A stretch of 64,000 nt of DNA. Origin: Delphinapterus leucas (lineage: Eukaryota; Chordata; Mammalia; Artiodactyla; Monodontidae). Each line of letters begins with the position of its first letter. The stretch's first letter is position 1. The stretch lies in the NCBI RefSeq assembly GCF_002288925.2, contig NW_022098076.1, positions 68,648,428 through 68,712,427 of the forward strand, given 5' to 3'. Made by a program: the position numbers and the translations under genes. The notes below the pieces were generated by a model that did no database searches, was not told where the DNA came from, and worked only from the letters and a program-made list of their open reading frames with translations. This document shows, one piece after another, positions 1-11,445 of this stretch.

Positions 1-321
1 TCTTTATTATTGATCTTTTGCACTTTCACTAAAAAGTTTCTAGCCTATATTTCATATTTCATTAAGTCTGTAAATCATGTAATTGGCATATTATGTCTAT
101 TCTGGAAATTTTCCAACTGTTATTTCTTCAAAGATTGTGTCTTTCACATTTTCTCTAATTTTTCCTTCTATAAACTGAAAAGATGCATGATAGAGCTTCT
201 CAGTTTATCCTCTGTTTTTGACAACTTCTTTCATATTTTTCATTTCTTCATCTCTTTTTATGCTGTATTCTGCCTAATTCTCTTCCATTTCACTTTTTCT
301 TTTTTCAGCTGTGTCTAATTT

Positions 322-530
322 CATGGTTCTTAACCAGGGGTAACTTTGCCCACCAGGGGGCATTTGGCAATGTTTGGAGGAATTTTTGGTTGTCATGACT
401 TGGGAATTGTTATTTGCATCTAGTTGGTAGTTAATAAAGATTCTGATAAACATCTCATAATACATAGTGCACACTTCACAAAAAAGAATTATCTGGCCAA
501 AACGGCCAATAATGCTGAAGGTGAAAAAAA
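322..530 (+). mobile_element. MER20-like DNA transposon fragment (hAT type)
   Basis: The text 'ggttcttaaccaggggtaac ... catttggcaatgtttggagg ... gaattatctggcc' matches the usual wording of the non-autonomous MER20 hAT element in sense orientation. It is diverged, non-coding and ancient. The family name is from memory. Confidence 0.6.
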
Positions 531-857
531 CTGATCTAATTTTTGTTTGAATCTGTCCATTGAGTTTTAAATTTCAAGTACTACATTTTTTTATTTGTAA
601 AAGTTCTATTTCTTGTTTTAAAACTACATGGTCAACTTTGATAACCTAATTCCTTCTACTTTCAGTACCCACATTAATCTGTAGATGTATTTGATACATT
701 ATGATTCCTATAGCCACAGTCTTTGTAAAGGGTCTGATTCTACACTTTGCTGTTTCTTCCTACTCTGACTCATGGTGAATTTTTTAAAATATATTTTTAA
801 TAAGCTTAACTCCTTGAAACTTTATCTGTGCTGATTCTTTAAGACCTGTGTTAGAAG

Positions 858-1050
858 CAGTGTTATTCAGTGGACCAGCAGTTTTAGCAACATCTGTGAG
901 TATGTTAAAAATGCAGATTTTCAGGCCCTGCAACATCTGCATCAGAATCTCTGAGGGTGAGCCCAAAGAATCTATTTTAACCATATTCTCTTATGCATAC
1001 TCAAGTGACTCTTATGCATACTCAGGTTTGAAGTTTGAGAAGCACTAATT
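858..1050 (+). mobile_element. MER5A-like hAT-Charlie fragment
   Basis: The order of 'gtggaccagcag', 'atgcagattttcaggccc', 'gaatctctgagggtg' and the terminal 'gaagtttgagaagcac' is characteristic of MER5A. A short internal duplication (cttatgcatactca twice, near 990-1023) distinguishes this copy. Non-coding. Confidence 0.65.
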
Positions 1051-1128
1051 TAAAGTATTCCTCCAGAGAGGCTTTCCATTTCTTTTTCTCAGGCACCTCG
1101 AAACATCACCAACCTAAGATCATTTTTT

Positions 1129-2496
1129 TTTTTAACATCTTTATTGGGGTATAATTGCTTTACAATGGTGTGTTAGTTTCTGCTTTATAACAAAGTGAAT
1201 CAGTTATACATATACATATGTTCCCATATCTCTTCCCTCTTGCGTCTCCCTCCCTCCCACCCTCCCTATCCCACCACTCCAGGCAGTCACAAAGCACCGA
1301 GCTGATCTCCCTGTGCTATGCGGCTGCTTCCCACTAGCTATCTACCTTACGTTTGGTAGTGTATATATGTCCATGCCTCTATCTCGCTTTGTCACAGGTC
1401 ACTCTTCTCCCTCCCCATATCCTCAAGTCCGTTCTCTAGTAGGTCTGTGTCTTTATTCCTGTCTTACCCCTAGGTTCTTCATGACATTTTTTTTTCCTCT
1501 TAAATTCCATATATATGTGTTAGCATACGGTATTTGTCTTTTTCTTTCTGACTTACTTCACTCTGTATGACAGACTCTAGGTCTATCCACCTCATTACAA
1601 ATAGCTCAATTTCGTTTCTTTTTATGGCTGAGTAATATTCCATTGTATATATGTGCCACATCTTCTTTATCCATTCATCTGATGATGGGCACTTAGGTTG
1701 TTTCCATCTATGGGCTATTGTAAATAGAGCTGCAATGAACATTTTGGTACATGACTCTTTTTGAATTTTGGTTTTCTCAGGGTATATGCCCAGTAGTGGG
1801 ATTGCTGGGTCATATGGTAGTTCTATCTGTAGTTTTTTAAGGAACTTCCATACTGTTCTCCATAGTGGCTGAACCAATTCACATTCCCACCAGCAGTGCA
1901 AGAGGGTTCCCTTTTCTCCACACCCTCTCCAGCATTTATTGTTTCTAGATTTTTTGATGATGGCCATTCTGACTGGTGTGAGATGATATCTCATTGTAGT
2001 TTTGATTTGCATTTCTCTAATGATTAGTGATGTTGAGCATCCTTTCATATGTTTGTTGGCAATCTGTATATTTTCTTTGGAGAAATGTCTATTTAGGTCT
2101 TCTGCCCATTTTTGGATTGGGTTGTTTGTTTTTTTGTTATTGAGCTGCATGAGCTGCTTGTAAATTTTGGAGATTAATCCTTTGTCAGTTGCTTCATTTG
2201 CAAGTATTTTCTCCCATTCTGAGGGTTGTCTTTTGGTCTTGTTTATGGTTTCCTTTGCTGTGCAAAAGCTTTGAAGTTTCATTAGGTCCCATTTGTTTAT
2301 TTTTGTTTTTATTTCCATTTCTCTAGGAGGTGGGTCAAGAAGGACCTTGCTGTGATTTATGTCATAGAGTGTTCTGCCTATGTTTTCCTCTAAGAGTTTG
2401 ATAATTTCTGGCCTTACATTTAGGTCTTTAATCCATTTTGAGCTTATTTTTGTGTATGCTGTTAGGGAGTGATCTAATCTCATACTTTTACATGTA
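1129..2496 (-). mobile_element. 5'-truncated antisense L1 with target-site duplication
   Basis: Read on the minus strand, this is the last 1 kb of L1 ORF2, its 3'UTR and a poly(A) tail (the T run at 1123-1133). It is flanked by the 14-bp direct repeat taagatcatttttt at 1115-1128 and 2497-2510. The near-perfect duplication and the long undamaged ORF2 fragment point to a fairly young insertion. It is truncated at the 5' end, as most L1 copies are, and cannot move by itself. Confidence 0.93.
1500..2483 (-). pseudogene. L1 ORF2 C-terminal fragment (327 codons, open)
   Basis: This is the undamaged C-terminal part of the L1 ORF2 protein, downstream of the reverse-transcriptase domain. It includes the cysteine-rich segment typical of ORF2 C-termini ([19 protein letters not shown]) and ends HIYGI. 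It lacks the endonuclease and reverse-transcriptase domains, has no promoter of its own, and is a relic, not a host gene. Absence of stop codons over 327 codons is evidence of recent insertion. Confidence 0.93.
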
Positions 2497-4179
2497 TAAG
2501 ATCATTTTTTAACTCTTTTTGGGTACAAGGAGCATGAAAGTAGTGCCCGTTCTAGTCCAAACTTATATGAAAATGTGGAATTTTGATTAGAAGTTCTCAT
2601 TTAAGACTTTTTCTTCTTTTCCTTTTCTACCCAGAGCCAAGACTAGTCATGCAAGCTTACTTCTGTGGGGTAGATCATTTTATTTTTCATGCAGTAAAAG
2701 TGACACGCACGTGGGATATTGGCTTTATATAGGAGTGTATGGCCTGATTTCACACTCCACTTTGGACCCAGACATTTAATTTGTGGCCCATTGAAAACCC
2801 TTACTCTGGTCTTGCCATAGTCAGTAGAAACCCTTGGGGCATATATTCCTACACTAGTTCACACCTTTCTCCCTACCTTCACCCCAGAATTGTACTTTCT
2901 TGTAATTTCTGCTCTCCAATGATCTATCATCTCATGTTAGAAACAAAAACAAAGTGAAAAAAATTGGGGTATTTATCTAGCATTTTTAGGTGTCTAAACC
3001 AAAAGATATTTGTCTTCACACCTAATCTATCATATTGTCAGAAACAGGAGTCCTCATTTGGTTTTTAAAACACTTACCCAAGATATTAGCATGATCTGAG
3101 TAAGTGTTAAAAATGACTACCCCACCAGACTGTGTACTAAACAATAATGCCTGCCTCTAGCCTGACATCTGAATCATTTCTTTTGCCCTCAGCTACTGCA
3201 GAAAGGGGCAGGGACAGAGACAGCCTGTCAGTTGCTTAATGATCTCAGTCAGGCAGAGAATTCAGTACAAGCTAAGTAGTAAATACTGAGTCACAAGCAC
3301 ATGCCCTCTAGCAAATGAGGTTCCAGTGTACACGAAGAACAACAATAACTGCGTATTCCCAGTGTTTTTAAATAAATAGGTATCTTGCATCAGCAATAAC
3401 TTTATATTTTATTGTAAGGCAATACAAATAGTATGTAATTCCCCAGGGACCACCATAAAATATTCACTTTTTAAAACCAGTTAGTTCCTGTCCTGTGTTA
3501 CGAGTTTTCAGGATCAGTCAGTGTTTCTTCTCACATAATAAGTTTAGATACAGTCCTTCAGGGAAAGGAATGTATTGCAGTTATAACCTTCAATTAACCA
3601 TCATATCTTGGTAACAATATTTTCTAGGTCCCCAGGCAAAATAAAGCACAGCTGTTTGAATTAGTATTCTAGTTCTCTTCTTTACTTTCATAAAGGAAAC
3701 ATTCAATATACATAACGATCTTATAAAACGCAGGAAAATGCCAAAGGAAGTCAAGGAAAATTAGCTTGATGCTTGAAGTTTTCTAGCTGTAGAATGTTAG
3801 AGAAATCCATGCTGCATAATGCATGACATTTTCTAATTTTAACTAGACAGCTCTGTAGCCATTGCAGAGAACACCTTACATAAAACTGAACCATATGAAA
3901 TTGATGATATTCTACTATTTTTGACCTTCAAACTTAGAAATTCCATAAGGTTCAACCTAACATTTTATCTTCCTAGTTAAAATTGATTCTTGCTTGTCTG
4001 GGAACTATGAAGTTATGACATAATGGAATTGAAGCCACTCTGTGGTGTTCTGTGGAACATAAAAAGGTGATCTGTCAGACATATTAATAAAAAGGAATTT
4101 AAATATGCCTACTTTTCATTTAGGACCACCAGCAAAATTGGTATACCAATGGTATCAAATTTTGTTTAGATGTTCACTT

Positions 4180-4680
4180 TTAACTATGCCTCTGATACTC
4201 TGTGGTTCTTTTCATCCATGCAGCATTCTTCTGATGCATTTTTCTCCATTTGTGCTGTGTTTCTCTGTGATGTGAATTCATCCCTATCCATTCTGTCATG
4301 CCTCCATTTTTCACTGCTTCTTCAGGTTGCACTGAGCCGTAAGAGGTAAGCTCCATCAAAAGAGGGAAAATTGAATTTCCTTTGAGTCCAGGAAGAATCC
4401 TTTGTCTAAGGTATTCTATAACCCTGCTCCTAAAATCAGTACTTTCTAACTTACACTTTGAAAGGAACTTATAAGGAAAATAATTCCCCATAGCCACACC
4501 CACACTAGACTGCCTTGAATACTCTTCCACACACACTGTGAAGTTGATACTTGTTGCTAAGTATCTTCTACTAGGATTCATAGTTGAGTACTTAGCTTTG
4601 TACCGCAGCAGTATCCTCTGTTTTCTGTACAGTAACATACACACTACAATATCCCAGAAATTGGTAGTACTCAGTGCCAT
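4180..4680 (-). other. Unrecognised 166-codon open frame, probably non-coding
   Basis: An uninterrupted ATG-to-stop frame on the minus strand. I do not recognise the protein. It shows no signal peptide, clear domain or low-complexity bias, and no poly(A) tail or target duplication was noticed around it. A + strand frame of 87 codons overlaps it from 4538. In AT-rich intronic DNA such a frame can arise by chance; a decayed retrocopy is the alternative. Confidence 0.15.
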
Positions 4681-6225
4681 CCCAAGTGTGCTTTCACCTA
4701 CCAGGTTTATGAGGCTTATAATAAGAAGGCAGTATTTAAGTCACGCTATGTCATCATCCCTTAATTCGAACAGTGACATTTCCAAAAGTTACTGGGTTTG
4801 ATCCAATTTACATGGACCACATTTATCAGATAATAACCAACCCTCCCTTTAATGTTGTGCTGTATGGTTAATTAATGGGAATTATTTTGATAATCTCAAT
4901 TCTATTTCCCAACTTAGATTAGGATTTCTTAGGGCTGGTAACTGATGATGTCTGGGTTTTATCATAAGAAGCTTTTCAGAGCAGAGAATTAAAATTTCTT
5001 TTCATTCAAAACACCTTGAGCTTCCTAACCAAATAAAAACATATTTTCTAAAGAAGGCAAGCCAATCGACATAGGAAACCTTACATAGCACAATTTGGGT
5101 TTTTTATTCATCTTCCGTTAGTCCTCTCAGTGCCATCTAATAGTTAAGAGCAATTAAAGGAAAAAAAACCCACCTCTGCCCCATACATTTGAGTTAGGTT
5201 AAGTTTTACCCTTGTTCGTCATGAAGGAGCCAGGGTTCATAACATAATGCTATTCCAGCAGTGTTGTTTCTGTCTTCCCATCATAAAGCAATGAATCCCA
5301 TTGTTTTTTATTGGAAATGTGTCAAAATGTGACAGGCTAAAAATAAATTTGCATCACTCGCCTTGCCCTCCAGACTGGCGTTCGTTTTTAGAGATAGATG
5401 TTCCAGCCTTTTCCAGATGCAGATTAGCATATCTGAGATGTTTAGTAAAATGAATATTTAATACAAGAAGAGAGTATAGATATTTAGTCGGTATATTATG
5501 GCACCACAGTAATGATAGGTTTGATACAGAAAGTCATCTGACCCTTTGCAATCTAAAGTCTTTCTATCCCTGTGACCTGCTGCCAAGTCTTGGCACCGAT
5601 AGTTTCTCATCATCAGTGTCCATCTTTTATTAATGATAGAGCCTCACCATTGTGTTTATCTTGTATTTTGCTTTTTCACATAGATTAACTTTGTCATGGC
5701 AATACAACATATGCTTTGTAAAATTAAGTCCCAACATAAATAAATTTCTTATTAGAATTCTTGATGGTTTCATTTAAGTTTTAGACAATGAGAAAATGCT
5801 TAATGGGCTAACTTACTTGAATCATCCAGGGTATTTGAGATAGTGTGGTACTCCACAGTATGAAGTAGCCAACTCTGCCTGAAGAACGAAGGGATTAAGG
5901 AAGGCTTCTTGGAGGAGGTAACTAAACTGAAGCTTAAAGTGGGAATTTTCCAGATGGAAAAGGGGCTTAAAGGCTCTGCAAGTCATGGAAACAACACATG
6001 GAAACGTATGAGATGTCATATCTGGGAGACTGACCAGTTTGACATAATTGGACCACAGAGCACTTGAGATGGGGATAGAGAGAGGTGAACCAAATAACGA
6101 ATGTCAGTTATCTTTATTCATTGATGACTAAGGTAGATTGAACCTATAATATATTTTAAATGGGAAAATAATGTGATTATACATTTGTGTTTTAGTAAAT
6201 AACATTATATGACATTATTGTCTCT

Positions 6226-6353
6226 TTTGTTTTTTTTAATTTTTTGGCTGTGCCGCATGGCCTGTGGGATCTTAGTTTGCAACCAGGGATCGAAACTGCA
6301 CCCACTACATTGGGAGCGTGGAGTCTTAACCACTGGACCGCCAGGGAAGTCCC
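6226..6353 (-). mobile_element. CHR-1-like tRNA-derived SINE
   Basis: On the minus strand it reads gggacttccctggcggtcca at its tRNA-like head, then the box-B-like 'tttcgatccctgg' and an A-rich tail (T-rich at 6226-6245). This is the older cetartiodactyl SINE related to CHR-1. Only a weak short duplication (attgtc at 6217-6222 and 6355-6360) remains. Confidence 0.8.
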
Positions 6354-6474
6354 AATTGTCCCAACAGTGACTTTCTACATGCATTCTAGAAATCATCTTT
6401 TCCCAAGGCTTATATGAGTATAAATTAAGACAATGTAGATACCAAAGAGGAACTAGTACAGATCTGGGCATGAG

Positions 6475-6660
6475 AGAGACCTGAGATTGAATCCTGTGTC
6501 GATTTCTTCCCAGCTATATAATAGTGGAAAAATTATACCTTATTTTAAAAAAATATTAAAATAAAGATATTGTTTCACAGGGTTGTTATGATAATTACAA
6601 TTTATAAAAACTTATTGGCGCATATTGATATTCTCTGTATATTAGCCCCTATTTTAACAT
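6475..6660 (+). mobile_element. MIR-like SINE fragment
   Basis: The order 'gagacctgagattgaatcctg', then a core-like and 'acagggttgttatgataa' matches a diverged MIR in sense orientation. Borders are approximate. Confidence 0.45.
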
Positions 6661-7745
6661 TATGGATCGATGGATTGTTAAGAATGCTATTGCTTGAACG
6701 ATGAAAACGGTTTCAATTTGAAAACGTGCTTACTAAGCAACCTATGGTTATTAGGTAACTGAGGTGATAGCTAATATTGTGATGTATATTTTTTTAACTG
6801 GCACAAATGAATTTTTGATGTATGTACTTTTTGTGACCTGTTGACCTATGGGAAACTTCACACTCCTTCCCTTATTATTATCATTTTTTTTTTTTTGGCT
6901 TATAAAGAATTCAGTAGATATCTCACTCTTACCAGTTTCTGGGTATCAACTAAAAGCTGTTTCTTTTATTTTTTCAAGCACGTCTTGACAAGATGGAGCC
7001 ATATTTTTATTTTCCTGAACAAATGCTCTGTTTTTCATTTATCAATTAAGCAGTTTCCTCTTTGTCATTTTCAATTGAAACCATGCCTATTTGAGCAGAA
7101 TTTGGTCTGTTTATGAAAAATTGGGGAAAGAGACTAACTCAATCTAATTTATTTATTTGTTTGTCTGTTTTTCATTTCAGGCCCCATTTTATTCTCTGTT
7201 TTCTCTCACAACTCAGCCTAATGTAATAAGTTTTTCCTTTTCTTACTAGGCAAAACGAGGGAGCAGTTGCACTTGCTTGGAGCTTGTGGATGGTCCTACA
7301 TAACAAAATCCCTACTGACACCTTTGGTTAACATACGACTAGTTCTAGAAATTGAATATGTGTTTGCATCATGTTAATTTTAGGTTTAAAAAAAGCATCA
7401 TATTTAAAACCTTCTGATTAAAAATTATTTCACACTTAAATCCCAGCTGTCTCTGAAATATGCAAAGAGTCATGAAATTACTGGATATTCTCCAAAAGGA
7501 GAAAACTAAACTCAGAAACCTACTTAAAATGTCTAATTTTTCAATACCCAAATTTGCCTTCATGGATTCATTTCCCAGATTTCCCACTATTATTGTAACC
7601 ATGCTAACACTACCCTGGGAAATATGGCTAAACTAAGTCAAAATACGGAGACGAAAATAAACTAAGAGTATATAGTCATTCAATTTAAGTTCAACTTCAT
7701 TGTTTGTTAATCCTACATTACTCTTTCCTTAACAACCCTACTCAG

Positions 7746-7958
7746 GAAGCGCCTGTAGTAGCCAGAGCAGCGCTGTTCCTGGAATGTGCCCGTTTTGTTT
7801 ACCGCTGCAACCGTGGCAACTGGCCAGAGTGGATGAAAGGGCATCATGTGAATATCACCAAGAAAGGCCTTTCCAGGGGACGGTCTCCCATTGTGGGCAA
7901 CAAGCGGAACCAGAAGCTGCAGTGGAACGCTGCCAAGCTCTTCTACCAATGGGGAGAC
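7746..7958 (+). CDS. UNC80: UNC80 internal exon 1 of this window (71 codons, phase 0-0)
   Basis: The exon follows a pyrimidine-rich tract ending ctcag and is closed by the donor gac|gtgagc. Its 213 nt encode 71 residues from EAPVVARAALF to LFYQWGD, a stretch almost invariant in vertebrate UNC80. It holds an aromatic and cysteine-containing helix-like segment (FLECARFVYRCNRGNWPEWM) followed by a basic linker (KKGLSRGRSP) and a second helix. Both borders are in phase 0, so skipping it would remove 71 residues without a frameshift. The open frame runs a few codons into intron sequence at each side, which is chance. The preceding UNC80 exon lies outside the window, because positions 1-7745 contain no recognisable UNC80 coding. 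Confidence 0.96.
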
Positions 7959-8034
7959 GTGAGCTTTTGATTTTCTTCTATAAAAATTAGGCTGAGTGAA
8001 GTGAAGAAGTTTTGTGTTTATGTTTCTTCATTTG

Positions 8035-8165
8035 TTTGGGAGACAGTTTATTGAGTATCCGTTATGTACCAGGCACTGAACAGAACATTTCAGGGGAAAA
8101 TAAGTGTAATTCATTTAATCTTCCCAGTAAATCGACAAAGTTAGACATTATTATCTCTTCTGTCT
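8035..8165 (+). mobile_element. MIR fragment
   Basis: 'tttattgagtatccgttatgtaccaggcactg' followed by 'catttaatcttcccag' and 'attattatctc' is the conserved MIR 3' core, in sense orientation. Confidence 0.65.
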
Positions 8166-8519
8166 CTTTTCCTGGTCCTCTGCCTCTTTCCTTCCTATAA
8201 ATGTACATTCTCAGCATCTCTTATAATTGCTTCCTGTATATTCTGCACCAGGATTACATTTATTCCTGTATTTTCAACTGTTAGCTGTATGCCAGGGGCA
8301 CACACTTCTCTATCCATAGCACTCTTTGGATCCCCGACCAGCATCACCAACTGTACTTTGGAGGCATTCACTCAATGTCCTGAAACTCAGTCTGACCAAA
8401 ATAAAACCCTTCTCTCCATTTAAACACACCCCCATCTTGAATTTTCTATTCTTATTGATAGTACCACCATCATCTAAGATGACAGCCTTGAACATATTCC
8501 AAACCTTCTTTTCTTATTG

Positions 8520-9380
8520 ATTCCACCTCTTCCATGTCACTGATGCCCTTTTAGGTCAGAACTTCATTACTTCTCATCTATATGATGAAAGCATTTTCCT
8601 ATTTAGTCTCCTCCCACAATCTCCCCTCATCTGACCCATCCTACACACTGCCAGTAAAATCATCTCCCTTTGGCGTAGCTCATCTAAAAGCAGAACATTC
8701 GTACTTATCTTCCAGCCTCCAGACTTGCTCCCTCCAATTCATTCTTCAAACTGCTGTCAGAGTGATTAGGCTAAAATGCAAATCACATTATAGTGCTTCA
8801 GTGGCCCTCCTTTTCCCTTGGGATAAAACCCAAATTGCTTAGCCTGGCATTGCTGCTCTCTCCACAACCTTTGTTCAAATCACACCAAGATTATGGATGA
8901 TAAAGGCAAATGAGCTAATGTATCTAAAAAACATTTATCTCAATGCTTTGCATCTAAGAGGTGTTCAATAATAATGTTATTATATTAATTCTTGCAAGCA
9001 GGGTATATGATTTTTCTGTGCATTGTTAGGCAGCTATCACAGTGTTCCTCGAATGAGTGATAAGGTTCTCCCCCACTCAGAAAGTACCTTTCATCCTTCT
9101 TCAGAACGCAAAATGAAGTCCAGCTTCATGAACTGTAGGATCTAGTCACAATCTACCTTTCCAAGCCCTCAGGCACATTATTTCCTCTCACAGAATTGTG
9201 CTTCAACCAACTGGCTTATTTGTCAGTCTGAACATGTCAGTGCATTTCCCTGAATATGGATATTTTGAAACTCTCCATCCGGAATATCCACTTTTCCCCT
9301 TCCCCATTAGCCTACACAGCAATTCTTCAGAATCTACAGGAATGAAACTTTGTATGATCCTCTGAGATGAATCTGATTTC
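8520..9380 (+). mobile_element. L2-like LINE 3' fragment
   Basis: 'ctgctgtcagagtgattaggctaaaatgcaaatc' and 'gggataaaacccaaattgcttagcctggcattg' are typical of the L2 3' region. It is highly diverged and its ends are uncertain. Confidence 0.5.
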
Positions 9381-9474
9381 TCCATATTCTAATAAATAAA
9401 GTGCTTTCAGTCTTTTACACGACTGTTATTTTGGTATGTTATTACCACCCCAATTGACTGTAAGCTCCTTGAAG

Positions 9475-9600
9475 TAAAGAGCAAGACACAGAGTCAGATA
9501 CCCTATTTGACTCCAAGTTCAAGGTTGCTGAGCAACCTAGAGCAAGTCTTTCAACCTAACTTTCCTAAGTGCCAAACAATGATCCTTCTTTATGAAGGTT
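9475..9600 (+). mobile_element. MIR-like fragment
   Basis: The order 'cagagtcagatac', 'gactccaagttc' and 'gcaacctagagcaagtc' fits a diverged MIR in sense orientation. Confidence 0.4.
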
Positions 9601-11309
9601 TATAATCTACTAGGGCACATTAAACAAAGATACTGATGTACTATAATAATTTATTCAACTTTATTTTTACTTAATACGTAACAAATTACCTCACCTAATA
9701 AATATTTGATGAATGAAAAAGGAATAAACATATTCCCAAGGCACTTTTCTGGTCTTAGAAGAGACAGAGAGCACTAAATTATTATTTAGGTATTTAGTGT
9801 TATCCCAGACAAGTTCATTTTTTGAGCAACCTTTTAAGCTTTATGAACTGTGGGTTTAACTTAAATTGCTTGGTTTCAGCATCCTGGGAGGATCGATGTA
9901 GATTTTTTTTTTCCCCTGTGAATCTCACTATTAAATCTGCTGGCTCCACTCCAGACTCATAATTCCACTTCTCCTTCCTTAGAGAGGATTTCCAAAAGAG
10001 TAGCATCAGGACAAGGCTTTTTGTTGAGGTGGTGGTTTTTGCTTTTATGTTTTGTTTGCTTAAAACTTCTCAGGTTAGCAGCTAAAATTTTAGGATGCTG
10101 TGATATTTTTCTACACTGCTTTCTTTCTCCTTTTTGTGGTTTTTGTTACTCCCCACTTAATTCCAGAGTTTAAGCAGACACCTTTGTTTTCAGATAGCCA
10201 AGACGTTCAAACAACTTGTGTTTTTATTTAAAGTGTTCTGGACATATCTTTGTCAGTTTCCTGTAGTGAATCTAATCTCTTGCATGCCCAGAATGTAGTA
10301 ACTTTTCTAAATATTTGAAAAAGATGATATAGGAAGAAAAAAGAAAAGTAGCTGGAATTTTGCTCGTATTAATGCACAGAGTAACCAAACTGTCAGATTC
10401 TATGTTCAGTGTTCATTTTAGCTTTTTGACTCTCTTTCTTAAGCATGCATCTCCTCTTTTGTTGCATACAATTTGTCATTGGAATGTAAAAGGAATTAGA
10501 TGTAGCATATTTTGTCTTTTCATTTGGAAAATTCCTTTTGGTAAATCAGACAATACTACATGATGATTCAGAAGAACAGATAGTAAGTACTGGTTTTATG
10601 AATACCTTGTAAGAGCCAGTATTGCCTATGTGCTGACTTACTAAAAATCATATTTCTAATGTTGATGTTGGGTACACTATCAAAAGAATAATATTTCTTT
10701 CTCATTCATAGTGTATCATGGAGGGGGGGAACAAAGTCTATAAGAAAGTCATTGATTGCATATATGATGACAGATACAAATAAAATTGCAGTTCCAGAAT
10801 TCATGCCAATCTCCAAGCTCATTAGCATGATAGTGCCTTTCTCATAAAATAGCATAATCAGAAACAGTCTGAAGAACTGTGACTTCTTATTTTTTACTGC
10901 AGCAAAATCCTTCATTAGAAACAACTGCAAAACAAAACAAACAAAAAAACCTGACAAACAACAACAACAAAATCAACTGCATACTCCCTTATGTGAAACC
11001 TATAAAATAGATGACCTTTGAGGAAATAGAAATATTTTCAGAAAATGTTTTGTATGAGAATCAAAAATGCCATTCCATTTCCTAAAAGTCTTTAGACACA
11101 GTGACCTTAGAGATAGCATCAGTGCCTTCCCTCTCTGGGTTCCCACATTGGGAAATGAAACATGGTGGTAACAACACTGTGGCAGACAGAGGAGGCTTAT
11201 GCTGAAAATCATTCCCATTAATTGGTTGCTGGTGACCTCTGTAATGTGAGAGCCTATTTTACAGTCTGACGTATCTCATGCTGTTTCATTCTTCTTCTCT
11301 TCGTGGTAG

Positions 11310-11445
11310 GCAATTGGCGTCCGGTTGAATGAGCTGTGCCATGGGGAAAGTGAGAGCCCAGCCAACCTGCTGGGTCTCATTTATGATGAGGAGACCAAGA
11401 GGAGACTGAGAAAGGAGGATGATGAGGAAGACTTTTTAGATGACA
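11310..11445 (+). CDS. UNC80: UNC80 internal exon 2 (45 codons plus 1 nt, phase 0-1)
   Basis: The acceptor tcttcgtggtag precedes AIGVRLNELCHGE; the donor is gaca|gtaagg. The exon encodes a conserved helix, then a strongly charged tail (KRRLRKEDDEEDFLDD) that alternates a basic and an acidic block, typical of a surface-exposed linker. The last base (a) joins gt of the next exon to make Ser. If the donor were ignored, the frame would stay open for about 20 further codons to a stop at 11508-11510, so an intron-retention product would end soon after DDS. The full-length sense L1 begins only about 390 bp downstream of this donor. Confidence 0.96.

Larger units (their letters stand above)
1..7745 (+). 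other. UNC80 intron, 3' part (upstream of exon 1)
   Basis: No coding exon is recognisable. The stretch holds an old MER20-like fragment (322-530), a MER5A fragment (858-1050), a 5'-truncated antisense L1 (1129-2496), a CHR-1-like SINE (6226-6353) and a MIR-like piece (about 6475-6660). Positions 2511-6200 look like single-copy intronic sequence. A 166-codon open frame on the minus strand (4180-4680) matches nothing I know. Confidence 0.7.
7959..11309 (+). other. UNC80 intron between exons 1 and 2
   Basis: Contains a MIR-like piece (8035-8165), an L2-like stretch (about 8520-9380), another MIR-like piece (9475-9600) and an A-rich (CAAA/CAA)n run (about 10926-10972). The rest, including 9600-10920 and 10980-11300, shows no recognised feature. 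Confidence 0.7.

Noticed and set aside
7784..7990. Other frames across UNC80 exon 1
   Set aside because: Shadows of the real reading frame; only the frame starting EAPVV is conserved.
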